64,000 nt of DNA, taken from assembly GCA_021774795.1 (NCBI GenBank), contig JAJFIR010000031.1:124001-188000 (forward strand), in the 5' to 3' direction. A program made the translations under genes and the position numbers. How positions within the stretch are numbered: position 1 is the first letter of the stretch; each line of letters opens with the position of its first letter. A model generated the notes under the pieces. That model was not told the DNA's origin and made no database searches. It was given only the letters and a program-made list of their open reading frames with translations. Of the stretch, positions 49,707 through 57,649 are shown piece after piece. The DNA is from Emcibacteraceae bacterium. Lineage in GTDB: Bacteria > Pseudomonadota > Alphaproteobacteria > Sphingomonadales > Emcibacteraceae.

Positions 49707-50221
49707 CACTTGTCTAAATTGCATCCAAGGAGTCCGGACACCGATATTATATTTTCGCTCCGGTCTGGGTTTCTGACGGTGAGGATGCCGGAAGGTATTT
49801 TTATGCCTTCGTATAAATTTCTTCCTGCTTCGGACCTTAGTCTAACATCCAGGTATATTTCATCATTAGAAAAACTTTGTTTGGCGAAGAACCCTGGAAT
49901 AACCGGGGCTGTCGCCTCTTTTCTATTAAGGGTCATTGCCGCTTTGTTAATGAGCAAACTTGCCTTATCCGTCTTAATATTTTGAGCAAAAACCAGCGGG
50001 CGACCCACATTTTCACTCCAGAGAAATATTGCGCATTCACCTTTATCCAGCTTTTGAGCCGGAAGTGTGGATAACCGGTCAGACTTTATTTTCTCATCAG
50101 TGCTAACAACAGATCGGGTCGTTCCCGGTGGTTTTCCAAGCCCTATATCAGCACCGCAAGCCGCCAAAGAAAGGCAAACCGCTGCTAATAGCAATAATCT
50201 AAACAATGAGTTGTTTTTCAT
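49706..50221 (-). CDS. Lipoprotein at the end of the type II secretion operon
   Basis: 171 residues from ATG 50221, preceded by GGAG (11 nt). FRLLLLAAVCLSLAACGADI is a lipoprotein signal with LAAC lipobox. The mature domain is beta-rich with CAIFLWSENVGRPLVF, DEIYLDVRLRSEAGRNLYEGIKIPSGILTVRN and a C-terminal GLLGC, which pairs two Cys possibly as a disulfide. Unknown family. It begins 5 bp after the gspN stop, so it is the last gene of the secretion operon. An outer-membrane pilotin or secretin-accessory function is conceivable but not shown by any motif (no GspS/AspS similarity seen). Confidence 0.7.
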   Translation of the reverse strand: MKNNSLFRLLLLAAVCLSLAACGADIGLGKPPGTTRSVVSTDEKIKSDRLSTLPAQKLDKGECAIFLWSENVGRPLVFAQNIKTDKASLLINKAAMTLNRKEATAPVIPGFFAKQSFSNDEIYLDVRLRSEAGRNLYEGIKIPSGILTVRNPDRSENIISVSGLLGCNLDK

Positions 50222-50226
50222 TATAT

Positions 50227-50988
50227 TTACATCTCCAAATTGGCCTGCCAAACACCATCAACTTTTCTAAATCCATTTAATGCGAGCGCGTTACGTACTG
50301 CTGCATTACTTTCAAGAATATTCTGTAGTTTAACAGCAATAATCCCCCTATTCACTTCATTTGACGCGGCACCCTGATACGTTATTTCCATGTCGCTGGA
50401 TGATCCCCGCATGGCAATCCGTATCTCTTCGTTCACACACCGTCCATGTCCTTGTAGAATCGGCAACTCTAACGTCGCACCTGACAAACTCAATTTCGAA
50501 AGATTTGCTTCAACATCCATAGTACCTTCACTGCAAATACCCTTCCGGTTGACAACAATACTGTCCGAATTAATTGATATCTGAGCTCGAAGCCTCAACC
50601 CATTCTGTTTAGCGTATATTTCTGTGTCACCTTCAAGCAAACTCAGCTCCATCAATTCACCTTCGGATAGTTTAATTTCACCCGAAAAGCGACTTTCTTC
50701 ATTTTCAAGATGAAATCCAACTTCGAATTCACCGAAAATCAATGGTACTTTGTGCAAGCTGATTTCTACCTTCGACCAAACTTGACCCGCAAAAATGGCA
50801 TTTATAAATTGCCCGCTCCACACATTTCCAATTTGATGTTCAAAATTAAATCCATATTGATGCATCCGATCACCAAGAAGTCTTATCGGAAGCTGCAATA
50901 TTAATGCCGATAAAAAAATTAGTGCAAATATACAGGATAGCCATTTTGCAGATATAATCATTTGAGATGGAATAAAATATGATCTCAC
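50227..50988 (-). CDS. gspN: Type II secretion system protein N
   Basis: 253 residues starting at GTG 50988, overlapping the gspM stop (GTGA). One N-terminal membrane helix (about 15-34), then a periplasmic beta-rich domain: LLGDRMHQYGFNFEHQIGNVWSGQFINA near the start is the T2SSN signature (the GxxW(S/N)G pattern), and GRCVNEEIRIAMRG has the Cys partner of CSEGTMDVEA. GspN is an accessory inner-membrane component related to LptC/AsmA-like folds with an unclear role. Its position directly after gspM is the common order. Confidence 0.85.
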   Translation of the reverse strand: MRSYFIPSQMIISAKWLSCIFALIFLSALILQLPIRLLGDRMHQYGFNFEHQIGNVWSGQFINAIFAGQVWSKVEISLHKVPLIFGEFEVGFHLENEESRFSGEIKLSEGELMELSLLEGDTEIYAKQNGLRLRAQISINSDSIVVNRKGICSEGTMDVEANLSKLSLSGATLELPILQGHGRCVNEEIRIAMRGSSSDMEITYQGAASNEVNRGIIAVKLQNILESNAAVRNALALNGFRKVDGVWQANLEM

Positions 50989-51464
50989 TGCTTATTTCCT
51001 TTAAACTCGAATTGACCCCGCAAAGTTTCTTCACCGTTATTTTTTTGTAAGGATACTTTTTGGGCCTGCTGAGCGTGCTCGTCATTAAGCAATATCAGCC
51101 AGTTCATAATTTCTGTGGTTCTGGAATTATCAATCCAAAATGAAACCGAACCATCGGAAGCAGGTTGAATTCGCGAAATCGCGATACCCACTTTTCGAGA
51201 GGTAGTCGTCGCGGCCTCCCGTATTGACGTTGTATCTGCGCCGGCAGAACCAGCTTCCTGCGATGATGTTGTTGATAAAGCCGATAACTCCAGAACTTTG
51301 TCATAACGATTTTTTTCCTCCTCCATAGCTCGCAAACTATCTATCTTGCGATCAGAAATCGGTTTGATGAGTGCGATAAAAAGCAAAAACATAAAAACAA
51401 AAACTCCACAAATTATAATTAGCAGCTGTTCTCGCGATGTCAGATTGTTCCAAATTTTGATCAT
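50985..51464 (-). CDS. gspM: Type II secretion system protein M
   Basis: 159 residues. WNNLTSREQLLIIICGVFVFMFLLFIALIKPI is the short cytoplasmic start and single membrane helix of GspM, followed by a coiled segment (RKIDSLRAMEEEKNRYDKVLEL) and a ferredoxin-like periplasmic domain (AISRIQPASDGSVSFWI, IMNWLILLNDEHAQQAQKVSLQ). It pairs with GspL in the inner-membrane platform. Overlaps both gspL and gspN by 4 bp. Length matches the family. Confidence 0.88.
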   Translation of the reverse strand: MIKIWNNLTSREQLLIIICGVFVFMFLLFIALIKPISDRKIDSLRAMEEEKNRYDKVLELSALSTTSSQEAGSAGADTTSIREAATTTSRKVGIAISRIQPASDGSVSFWIDNSRTTEIMNWLILLNDEHAQQAQKVSLQKNNGEETLRGQFEFKGNKQ

Positions 51465-52468
51465 TGGGCCTCCCCAGTAATCGTGTAACTGCTGAATATT
51501 ACCAGCCCCTCTTGTGTGCTACCACCCTGAACCACATTGTAGCCTGCATTAGCTATCTCATTTTCAAAAGAACTAGTCTGAGAAAAATTTGATGTTGAAA
51601 TTGTAGTGTTTAATGTGGGTGCCTGTCCTGTTCTATCATAGTTCAAATTTACGAGTACTGCGCCAGTTGTGTCTCCTATTGCTTTAAAAATATTATTTGC
51701 AAAGGATAGGAAAGCCGTGCGGGTGCCGGTTCCACTGTCCTGGGCCAATGCCCGCATCTGTGCCTCCACATTCACTACGCGTTTGACTTCCGGGTGTGTA
51801 TTTTTAAAAATCTGCAATGATGCTTCTGCATAACGAATGCGTAAATTGTCATTCTGCGATATCGTGATGCCAGCGTGAATAAGCCAGACAGTTAGCGCCG
51901 CAAGCAAAATCACTCCCAGTCGAATTGCAGAACGCAGATAGAGAAACAATGAAGGTCGAGGATTGTATTTTCCTGTAGCGAGCCCGCACCCTTCTGGTGG
52001 CGTTTTAGCTAGCTTGCCGGGATTAGTCGGTTTGTCTCCGATAATATCGTTAAGTATGCTTGCGCTTACGGTAAATCCTACACCATTGGCGCGTCGCACT
52101 ATGCTTCGACTATCACTTTGATAAACGGAAATTCCATCGTCCGGAGTAGCCAGAAAAGAGTAATCTGGCCAGATTGCTTTTAAAGTTTTACCCGTTTTTG
52201 CGGCCTTTTCCTGCGCCTTTATCATCCAGCTATGATCGCAAACGGCCACAATAAAATGACCATCTGCACTTTTTTCCATAACCGCAAAATGGGTATTTTC
52301 AATATCCCCTGCAACAAAATCGCTGAGAATACCGGGAATGATTTTTTCAAGTTTAGCGTTCGACAGATCGGGGAGTTCAATCCTGAAATAGCTGACCACT
52401 TCACCAGCCAAAATGGCAATCACACCATCATCTTCGGCGCATTCGATGATTTGAATTTCTTGCATCAT
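51461..52468 (-). CDS. gspL: Type II secretion system protein L
   Basis: 335 residues. N-terminal actin-like cytoplasmic domain (1-190), which binds the GspE ATPase: LSNAKLEKIIPGILSDFVAGDIENTHFAV matches the GspL pattern. A membrane helix is at about 197-216 (LGVILLAALTVWLIHAG). The periplasmic ferredoxin-like domain ends with the FENEIANAGYNVVQGGSTQ strand-helix. Role: transmits ATPase motion to the pseudopilus assembly platform. Slightly shorter than the E. coli/Vibrio protein (about 390). Confidence 0.86.
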   Translation of the reverse strand: MMQEIQIIECAEDDGVIAILAGEVVSYFRIELPDLSNAKLEKIIPGILSDFVAGDIENTHFAVMEKSADGHFIVAVCDHSWMIKAQEKAAKTGKTLKAIWPDYSFLATPDDGISVYQSDSRSIVRRANGVGFTVSASILNDIIGDKPTNPGKLAKTPPEGCGLATGKYNPRPSLFLYLRSAIRLGVILLAALTVWLIHAGITISQNDNLRIRYAEASLQIFKNTHPEVKRVVNVEAQMRALAQDSGTGTRTAFLSFANNIFKAIGDTTGAVLVNLNYDRTGQAPTLNTTISTSNFSQTSSFENEIANAGYNVVQGGSTQEGLVIFSSYTITGEAQ

Positions 52469-52471
52469 TGA

Positions 52472-53452
52472 CTAGTCACCATATTTCCGATTAATCAAGG
52501 TATAGGTGCTATCATTGTTTAATGATATCAAGCTTTCCAAATTCACGTGTATATCTGCAAGTATTACTTCAACAAATATTTTATATCGCTTTGGTGAAAG
52601 ATCAAACTGTCTGCGTACTTCGCTTTTAATATCTTTATCCGCCAAAAATTTATGATCCCAAAAGCGTGCTACATGATCGTAACCTTGTGATGGGCGATCT
52701 TTGATGATCGAATTTATATTTTGTAACGAAAGAGGTAAACCCAGGACAGAGTGAAGCAATATTGTTTGCTCAGGTGTCAACGAATTTAGATTTAGAACCG
52801 TTTCCATGGAAACGGCGTCTACACACGTAATCGGTAATAATGCTTCAATAAGCTCTGGCGTAAATCCACTGACCAAACGAAGTTCATCGATATCGCCAAT
52901 GGGCGCGTTCGCTGCACGGTATGGTATTTCAAGCTGTGAATAGTAAAAATCTTCAGATCCCAGCGGTAAGGGGCGGCTATCGGTATCCTGCCAATCAACT
53001 AAATTTGCAGCAAGCAACAATGCCTGCCGGTCACCAATTCCAATATCTATCAACAATTGAACAAATTGATCGTGGCCAGTTTGATTGATTTCAAATCCTC
53101 GAGCGTTATTAGCCTTCACAAGGGAGGCAAGATTAAAACAGTTCGTATATTCCTGCAATTTTCCCGAGATCATTCCGCCCTCGATCGGAAAACTAACCAA
53201 CCGATTTTCGACCGAACCTGTCAAAAATGAAGCAAGTTGTACCTGTTCCGCCAGTTTAATCGCCTGTTCCGAGCCGACCATCTCAGCGGCTAGCGCATAT
53301 TCACGCGCCTGATGCGATGCAATTTTTACCGTACTGTTTCTTGTATAATATCCAAGTAAATCAAATGTTGCTACCAAGGCGGCACTCATAACGGACACAA
53401 GCAACAAAACAGAAATAAGTGCCGCGCCATCTTCATTTCGTAAATGATTCAT
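52472..53452 (-). CDS. gspK: Type II secretion pseudopilin K
   Basis: 326 residues. Prepilin leader MNHLRNEDGAALISVLLLVSVMS: cleavage after Gly9, and GspK typically lacks the Glu5 found in other pseudopilins, as here (A at that place). The large alpha-helical insert domain is visible (LLIDIGIGDRQALLLAANLVDWQDTDSRPLP, INDIDELRLVSGF-like segment GDIDELRLVSGFT). GspK caps the pseudopilus tip with GspI and GspJ. It overlaps gspJ by 4 bp. Confidence 0.9.
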   Translation of the reverse strand: MNHLRNEDGAALISVLLLVSVMSAALVATFDLLGYYTRNSTVKIASHQAREYALAAEMVGSEQAIKLAEQVQLASFLTGSVENRLVSFPIEGGMISGKLQEYTNCFNLASLVKANNARGFEINQTGHDQFVQLLIDIGIGDRQALLLAANLVDWQDTDSRPLPLGSEDFYYSQLEIPYRAANAPIGDIDELRLVSGFTPELIEALLPITCVDAVSMETVLNLNSLTPEQTILLHSVLGLPLSLQNINSIIKDRPSQGYDHVARFWDHKFLADKDIKSEVRRQFDLSPKRYKIFVEVILADIHVNLESLISLNNDSTYTLINRKYGD

Positions 53453-54054
53453 AAGTAGGGCCCTACAGGAAAGAGTGCTGTGTATTGACTATTTTCGTCA
53501 GACAACACCCAGGCCATCTCTATTGCTTTCGGAAGGCGCTGAGGCACTGATGAAGGATCGAACTTCCAATCGTTATACCATATTGTGCCGTCATAATATT
53601 TAAACGAAAGGTCACTTAAGTGAGTTAAAATAGTGTACTCTATATACGTTGTATCATCCGTGGTCTCTGGCCTATCATATATCCGGCGTACCAGATTATT
53701 ATTATCAAACCAATACTCAATTGTTTCCACCGAAGATCTTGTTTCGTCGGATTTCGCAATTATACTGCCGCTTCGCGTAAACCTCAGCAATCTTATCGGG
53801 GAGCCTCTTAAATTATCGGTTGCGATAAAGGGACGGCCAATCACTTGGCGCATATCATCACGAAGATAATTTCTAGCTCCGTCTATCATTTCCAGTTTGG
53901 CAACCTGAATTGACAGCCGTTGATTAGCATCAGCGAAGTTACTCATAATATTTAAAGTGATCAATGAAATAACCGACAGCAGAAAAACAGCGAGCAGCGT
54001 TTCAACTAAACTAAATCCATCATCCTGACTTAATTTTTGCATAAACATACTCAT
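53449..54054 (-). CDS. gspJ: Type II secretion pseudopilin J
   Basis: 201 residues. Type III leader SQDDGFSLVETLLAVFLLSV: cleavage after Gly, then FSLVE with the conserved Glu5. The globular part contains the GspJ pattern ARNYLRDDMRQVIGRPFI (the helix that gives GspJ its EKRQVIxRPxR-like motif) and LIRFTRSG-type strand RLLRFTRSGSI. It is a minor tip pseudopilin in complex with GspI and GspK. Overlaps gspI and gspK by 4 bp each. Confidence 0.9.
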   Translation of the reverse strand: MSMFMQKLSQDDGFSLVETLLAVFLLSVISLITLNIMSNFADANQRLSIQVAKLEMIDGARNYLRDDMRQVIGRPFIATDNLRGSPIRLLRFTRSGSIIAKSDETRSSVETIEYWFDNNNLVRRIYDRPETTDDTTYIEYTILTHLSDLSFKYYDGTIWYNDWKFDPSSVPQRLPKAIEMAWVLSDENSQYTALFPVGPYL

Positions 54055-54425
54055 ACCACTTTTCTAAACCCCGTAATTTTATAGAGTGTTTCTTTACCAC
54101 CGTCTCTTGAGACAATTAGTGAAATACTCATAATATCATTCGGCAGCATCAGACGTATATTTGCCGTCCAACTAAAATCTATTCCCGCCTGTACTTGCTC
54201 ACCGGATAAAATTCCAGGGTAAGGAGCAATTTCAGACACGGTTAGTTCAGTGAGCACATTCTCAGCAACAATTTGAACGATCGCTTTTTCACTTAACAAA
54301 GTGGTCGAATGGATCGCCGTTGTTTGTGTCGCAATCATCGGGATGACCGCGAGCGACAATATAGCAATTGCCACAAGCAATTCGAGCAATGAAAAACCAT
54401 CATCTGATGCAATAATACGAACCAC
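54051..54425 (-). CDS. gspI: Type II secretion pseudopilin I
   Basis: 124 residues. Leader IASDDGFSLLELLVAIAILSLAV with Gly cleavage site and Glu5. The C-terminal domain includes KAIVQIVAENVLTELTVSEI, the GspI motif (A-x-x-I-A-x-N-x-L), and DFSWTANI. Tip pseudopilin that recruits GspJ and GspK. It follows gspG directly (3-bp gap): the gspH gene normally found between G and I is absent. Confidence 0.9.
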   Translation of the reverse strand: MVRIIASDDGFSLLELLVAIAILSLAVIPMIATQTTAIHSTTLLSEKAIVQIVAENVLTELTVSEIAPYPGILSGEQVQAGIDFSWTANIRLMLPNDIMSISLIVSRDGGKETLYKITGFRKVV

Positions 54426-54428
54426 AAC

Positions 54429-54899
54429 TTATCCTTCGTTCCAATTTCCAATGTCAAGATCAAGTCCCTCACCCCCAAGTCTTCCGTCGGCACCAAATGA
54501 AAATACGTCAAACGACCCATGTTCACCCGGTATTAAATATTGATACTCCACACCCCAGGGATCCTTCGGTAAAGATTTGATATAACCTTCGCGGCGTATA
54601 TTATTACCTTCGGGTGCCCTAGCCAAAACTTCGACCCCCTGATCCATGGTCGGGTATCTCATTTGATCCATTCGGTACATTTCAACCGCTTGCGCAATTG
54701 TACGAATATCTGTTTTCGCTTTTTCTATCATTGCACGGTCTTGATTAGGTAACACATTAATCACAACAACCGTCGTAAGAAGCCCCATTATAACTATCAC
54801 AACCATCAATTCAATAAGTGAGAAACCGTCTTCGTTTCTCGTATCGTGCAAAATTTTTAAGTAAATTTTCTGTAGCTTTATTTTTAACCTCATTATCAA
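54429..54899 (-). CDS. gspG: Type II secretion major pseudopilin G
   Basis: 156 residues. Leader ...DTRNEDGFSLIELMVVIVIMGLL with Gly cleavage and Glu5. The globular domain shows the GspG hallmarks: VLPNQDRAMIEKAKTDIRTI, LEMYRMD-type helix AVEMYRMDQMRYPTMDQG, LPKDPWGVEYQYLIPGEHG, and the calcium-loop FSFGADGRLGGEG. This is the main subunit of the pseudopilus that pushes exoproteins through the secretin. The N-terminal extension before the leader (about 24 residues) is longer than usual, so a later start is possible. Confidence 0.92.
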   Translation of the reverse strand: MIMRLKIKLQKIYLKILHDTRNEDGFSLIELMVVIVIMGLLTTVVVINVLPNQDRAMIEKAKTDIRTIAQAVEMYRMDQMRYPTMDQGVEVLARAPEGNNIRREGYIKSLPKDPWGVEYQYLIPGEHGSFDVFSFGADGRLGGEGLDLDIGNWNEG

Positions 54900-54906
54900 T
54901 TCCTTC

Positions 54907-56133
54907 TTACATTAAAACCAAGCTATTTAGCCGCATGATCGGCAACATGATAGATAAGACGATGATACCCACCATCACTCCCATGATAATTATGATCATC
55001 GGCTCGAGTAAACTCAGTGCTTTATTGGTAAAACTCTCGAATTCGCTTTCAAGATAGTCTGCAATCTTCAACAACATGAAAGAAAGTCTGCCACTTTTTT
55101 CCCCCAATGAGCACATATATACGAGCAGTGACGAAAATACGCCCGCTTGTTTCATCGCCAGCGAAAGTGATTGACCTTCAAGGACACGCAAATAGATTTT
55201 GTCGATAGCATCGCGAATGACTTCATTTGTCACAGTTTCCTTCGCTGCGGTTATACTCTCCAAAACCGGGCTCCCGCCTTCTATTAACGTTCCCAAAGTT
55301 CTAGCAAAACGCGCACTCGAGACCGAAAGAACAAGCCGACCGATCACCGGGATTTTTAGATAAGTAGCATGCACTCTTTTTCGAAATAATTTGTGTTTAA
55401 GGGCCGAAACATAAAATGCCGTAAATCCCACAATAACGCCTGCCAGCAATAGTCCGTAACCAACCAGAAACTCTGACAAAGCCATTACAAATAGCGTTAG
55501 ACCCGGCAGATCGGCACCAATATTTTCAAACTGTGTTATCACCTTTGGAACAACGAATGTCATCAAAATGACCAATACAGCTGCGGCTACTACACTTAAA
55601 ACGATTGGGTAAACCATTGCTGTACTTATTGTATTTCTTATCTTTTCTGTTTTTTCGCCATAATCTGCTATCTTCTCCATAATACCACCCAGATCACCAG
55701 AGGCTTCACCAGCTCTAATCATTGACCGGTAAAGTGCAGGAAAGCTGGTTTGATCCGATGACATGGCATCTGATAACCTCTTACCCTCCGAAACTTCCAC
55801 GCGAAGTCGGATCATTACATCTCTTATCGAAGATTTTTCACTTTGAGTGGCCAACGCGTAAAGTGCTTCTTCGACAGGTGTTCCTGCGCTAAACAGAGTT
55901 GCCATTTGGCGGGTTATCAGTGTCAGGTCTTTAGAGCTGATCGATTTTTGCTTCAAAAAATCAATGCCAATACCCGAACTTTTTTTCTTTTCTTTGCCAA
56001 GGACAATATTAGTCGGAAATAACGAATTGGTTCTCAACTTATGATTGGCATCCCGCTTGCTATCGGCCGCAATAACCCCTCTTTTAGTTGTGCCGTTGGT
56101 ATCAAGGGCTTCATAATTATATGCCGGCATCAT
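54907..56133 (-). CDS. gspF: Type II secretion inner-membrane platform protein F
   Basis: 408 residues from ATG 56133, preceded by AGGG at 6 nt; the longer frame to 56187 adds 18 residues unlike GspF and lies inside gspE. MMPAYNYEALDTNGTTKRG is the standard GspF opening. Two T2SSF domains: first about 65-190 (SKDLTLITRQMATLFSAGTP, RSMIRAGEASGDLGGIMEKI), second about 270-390 (SARFARTLGTLIEGGSPVLES, MCSLGEKSGRLSFMLLKI), with three membrane helices. It anchors pseudopilus assembly. The start overlaps the gspE end by 17 bp. Confidence 0.92.
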   Translation of the reverse strand: MMPAYNYEALDTNGTTKRGVIAADSKRDANHKLRTNSLFPTNIVLGKEKKKSSGIGIDFLKQKSISSKDLTLITRQMATLFSAGTPVEEALYALATQSEKSSIRDVMIRLRVEVSEGKRLSDAMSSDQTSFPALYRSMIRAGEASGDLGGIMEKIADYGEKTEKIRNTISTAMVYPIVLSVVAAAVLVILMTFVVPKVITQFENIGADLPGLTLFVMALSEFLVGYGLLLAGVIVGFTAFYVSALKHKLFRKRVHATYLKIPVIGRLVLSVSSARFARTLGTLIEGGSPVLESITAAKETVTNEVIRDAIDKIYLRVLEGQSLSLAMKQAGVFSSLLVYMCSLGEKSGRLSFMLLKIADYLESEFESFTNKALSLLEPMIIIIMGVMVGIIVLSIMLPIMRLNSLVLM

Positions 56134-57649
56134 TAAAATCCCTAATTTCGGACACACGCATAACCTCTTCAACGGTTGTGATGCCACAAAGGATCAGCTC
56201 CTTACCGTTTTGCGCGAGGGTCGAATGAATTTCATAAGCTTTCGTGGAAATCTCATGCTCGCTGGCACCATCCTGTATCATTGTTCGTAATTCGTCGGTG
56301 ATAGTAACAAGTTCGTAAATCGCCGTACGTCCGCGGTACCCGCTGTTACTACAGTCGACACAACCAACAGGCTGGCAAGCCATTTTCGCATTTTCAGCAT
56401 CGACGCCAATCTGGTCAAGAAAAGCCGGTGTTAATTCAATTTCGGTCTTGCAGTTGCTGCAAAGTTTGCGAACTAATCTCTGCGCGAGGATTGCTTTAAC
56501 AGAAGATGCAAGTAAATACCGCTCAACCCCCATATCGACAAGTCTCGTGACCGCTGACACGGCACTATTGGTGTGTAACGTTGACAGTACTAAATGACCG
56601 GTCAAGCTCGCCTGGACTGCCATTTCCGCCGTTTCCATGTCACGAATTTCACCGACCATAACAATGTCCGGATCCTGCCTTAAAATTGAACGCAGGCCTC
56701 CAGCAAATGTCATCCCCACTTTGGTGTTTACCTGGGTTTGACTTATCCCGGGAAGCGCATATTCCACCGGGTCTTCGACGGTCATAATATTGCGGGTCTG
56801 ATCATTCAGTAAAGAAAGTGAAGCATATAGCGTCGTCGTTTTACCGGATCCCGTCGGGCCGGTGACTAATATAATACCATTAGGTTCAGCAAGTGCCGCT
56901 TGAAAGCGCGTTAAAGTCTTTGCTTCAATTCCAAGGGCCGCTAGCTTAATCTTCGCACTGTCTGTATCTAACAGGCGCATTACCACTCGTTCACCAAATC
57001 TAATTGGCAGAGTGGACACTCGAACATCATATGCTTTGCCGCCAAGCGTCAATGAAAGCCGCCCATCTTGCGGGGTTCGTTTCTCGGCAATATCAAGACG
57101 CGCCATAACCTTGATACGTGAAACAAGGTAAGGCGCCAATTTTGGTGAAAGCGATGCTAGCTCAGTTAAGACCCCATCTATTCTTACCCGCGCCTTGACG
57201 CAATCTTCAAAGGGCTCCAAATGAATATCGGATGCTCCCGAACGAACAGATTCGCTTAAAAGTGAATTCAAAAGACGTATTACCGGCGCATCATCGTCCC
57301 CTCCAAGCAGATCCGCAGATTTTTCAACCCCCTCCAGAATACTATCCAGATTTTCATCTTTCTTGTCGGCCGTTGAAGTGTCAATATCGTCTTGAAGATT
57401 TCTGTTAGAATAAATTGACGAAAGAAGGTCGTTAAATTCTTTCTCTGAAAAACTTTTGATTTCTTCTATAGATCCAAAAACACGCAACACTTCCGGGATC
57501 ATATCTCTGTCTGCTTCAGGTCCTGTACACAGCGTATAGCCGTTTTCATCTTCACCAATTAATATGCCGTGCGATTTGACAAAGCTATAAGGCAGCAGGT
57601 GCGGATCTCGATATATTGTTGTTTTTACTTCTTTCCCCATCGTCATCAC
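56117..57649 (-). CDS. gspE: Type II secretion ATPase E
   Basis: 510 residues. N1/N2 domain with LPYSFVKSHGILI (GspL binding), then the ATPase core: Walker A GPTGSGKTTT (264-273), Asp box VEDPVEY, Walker B ILRQDPDIVMVGEIRD, His box TGHLVLSTLHT. The zinc-binding CM domain has four Cys: C397, C400, C430 and C433 (LCSNC ... CVDC). Powers assembly of the pseudopilus as a hexamer below the GspF/L platform. Three possible Met starts lie within the first four codons; ATG 57649 overlaps the gspD stop. Confidence 0.93.
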   Translation of the reverse strand: MMTMGKEVKTTIYRDPHLLPYSFVKSHGILIGEDENGYTLCTGPEADRDMIPEVLRVFGSIEEIKSFSEKEFNDLLSSIYSNRNLQDDIDTSTADKKDENLDSILEGVEKSADLLGGDDDAPVIRLLNSLLSESVRSGASDIHLEPFEDCVKARVRIDGVLTELASLSPKLAPYLVSRIKVMARLDIAEKRTPQDGRLSLTLGGKAYDVRVSTLPIRFGERVVMRLLDTDSAKIKLAALGIEAKTLTRFQAALAEPNGIILVTGPTGSGKTTTLYASLSLLNDQTRNIMTVEDPVEYALPGISQTQVNTKVGMTFAGGLRSILRQDPDIVMVGEIRDMETAEMAVQASLTGHLVLSTLHTNSAVSAVTRLVDMGVERYLLASSVKAILAQRLVRKLCSNCKTEIELTPAFLDQIGVDAENAKMACQPVGCVDCSNSGYRGRTAIYELVTITDELRTMIQDGASEHEISTKAYEIHSTLAQNGKELILCGITTVEEVMRVSEIRDFNDAGI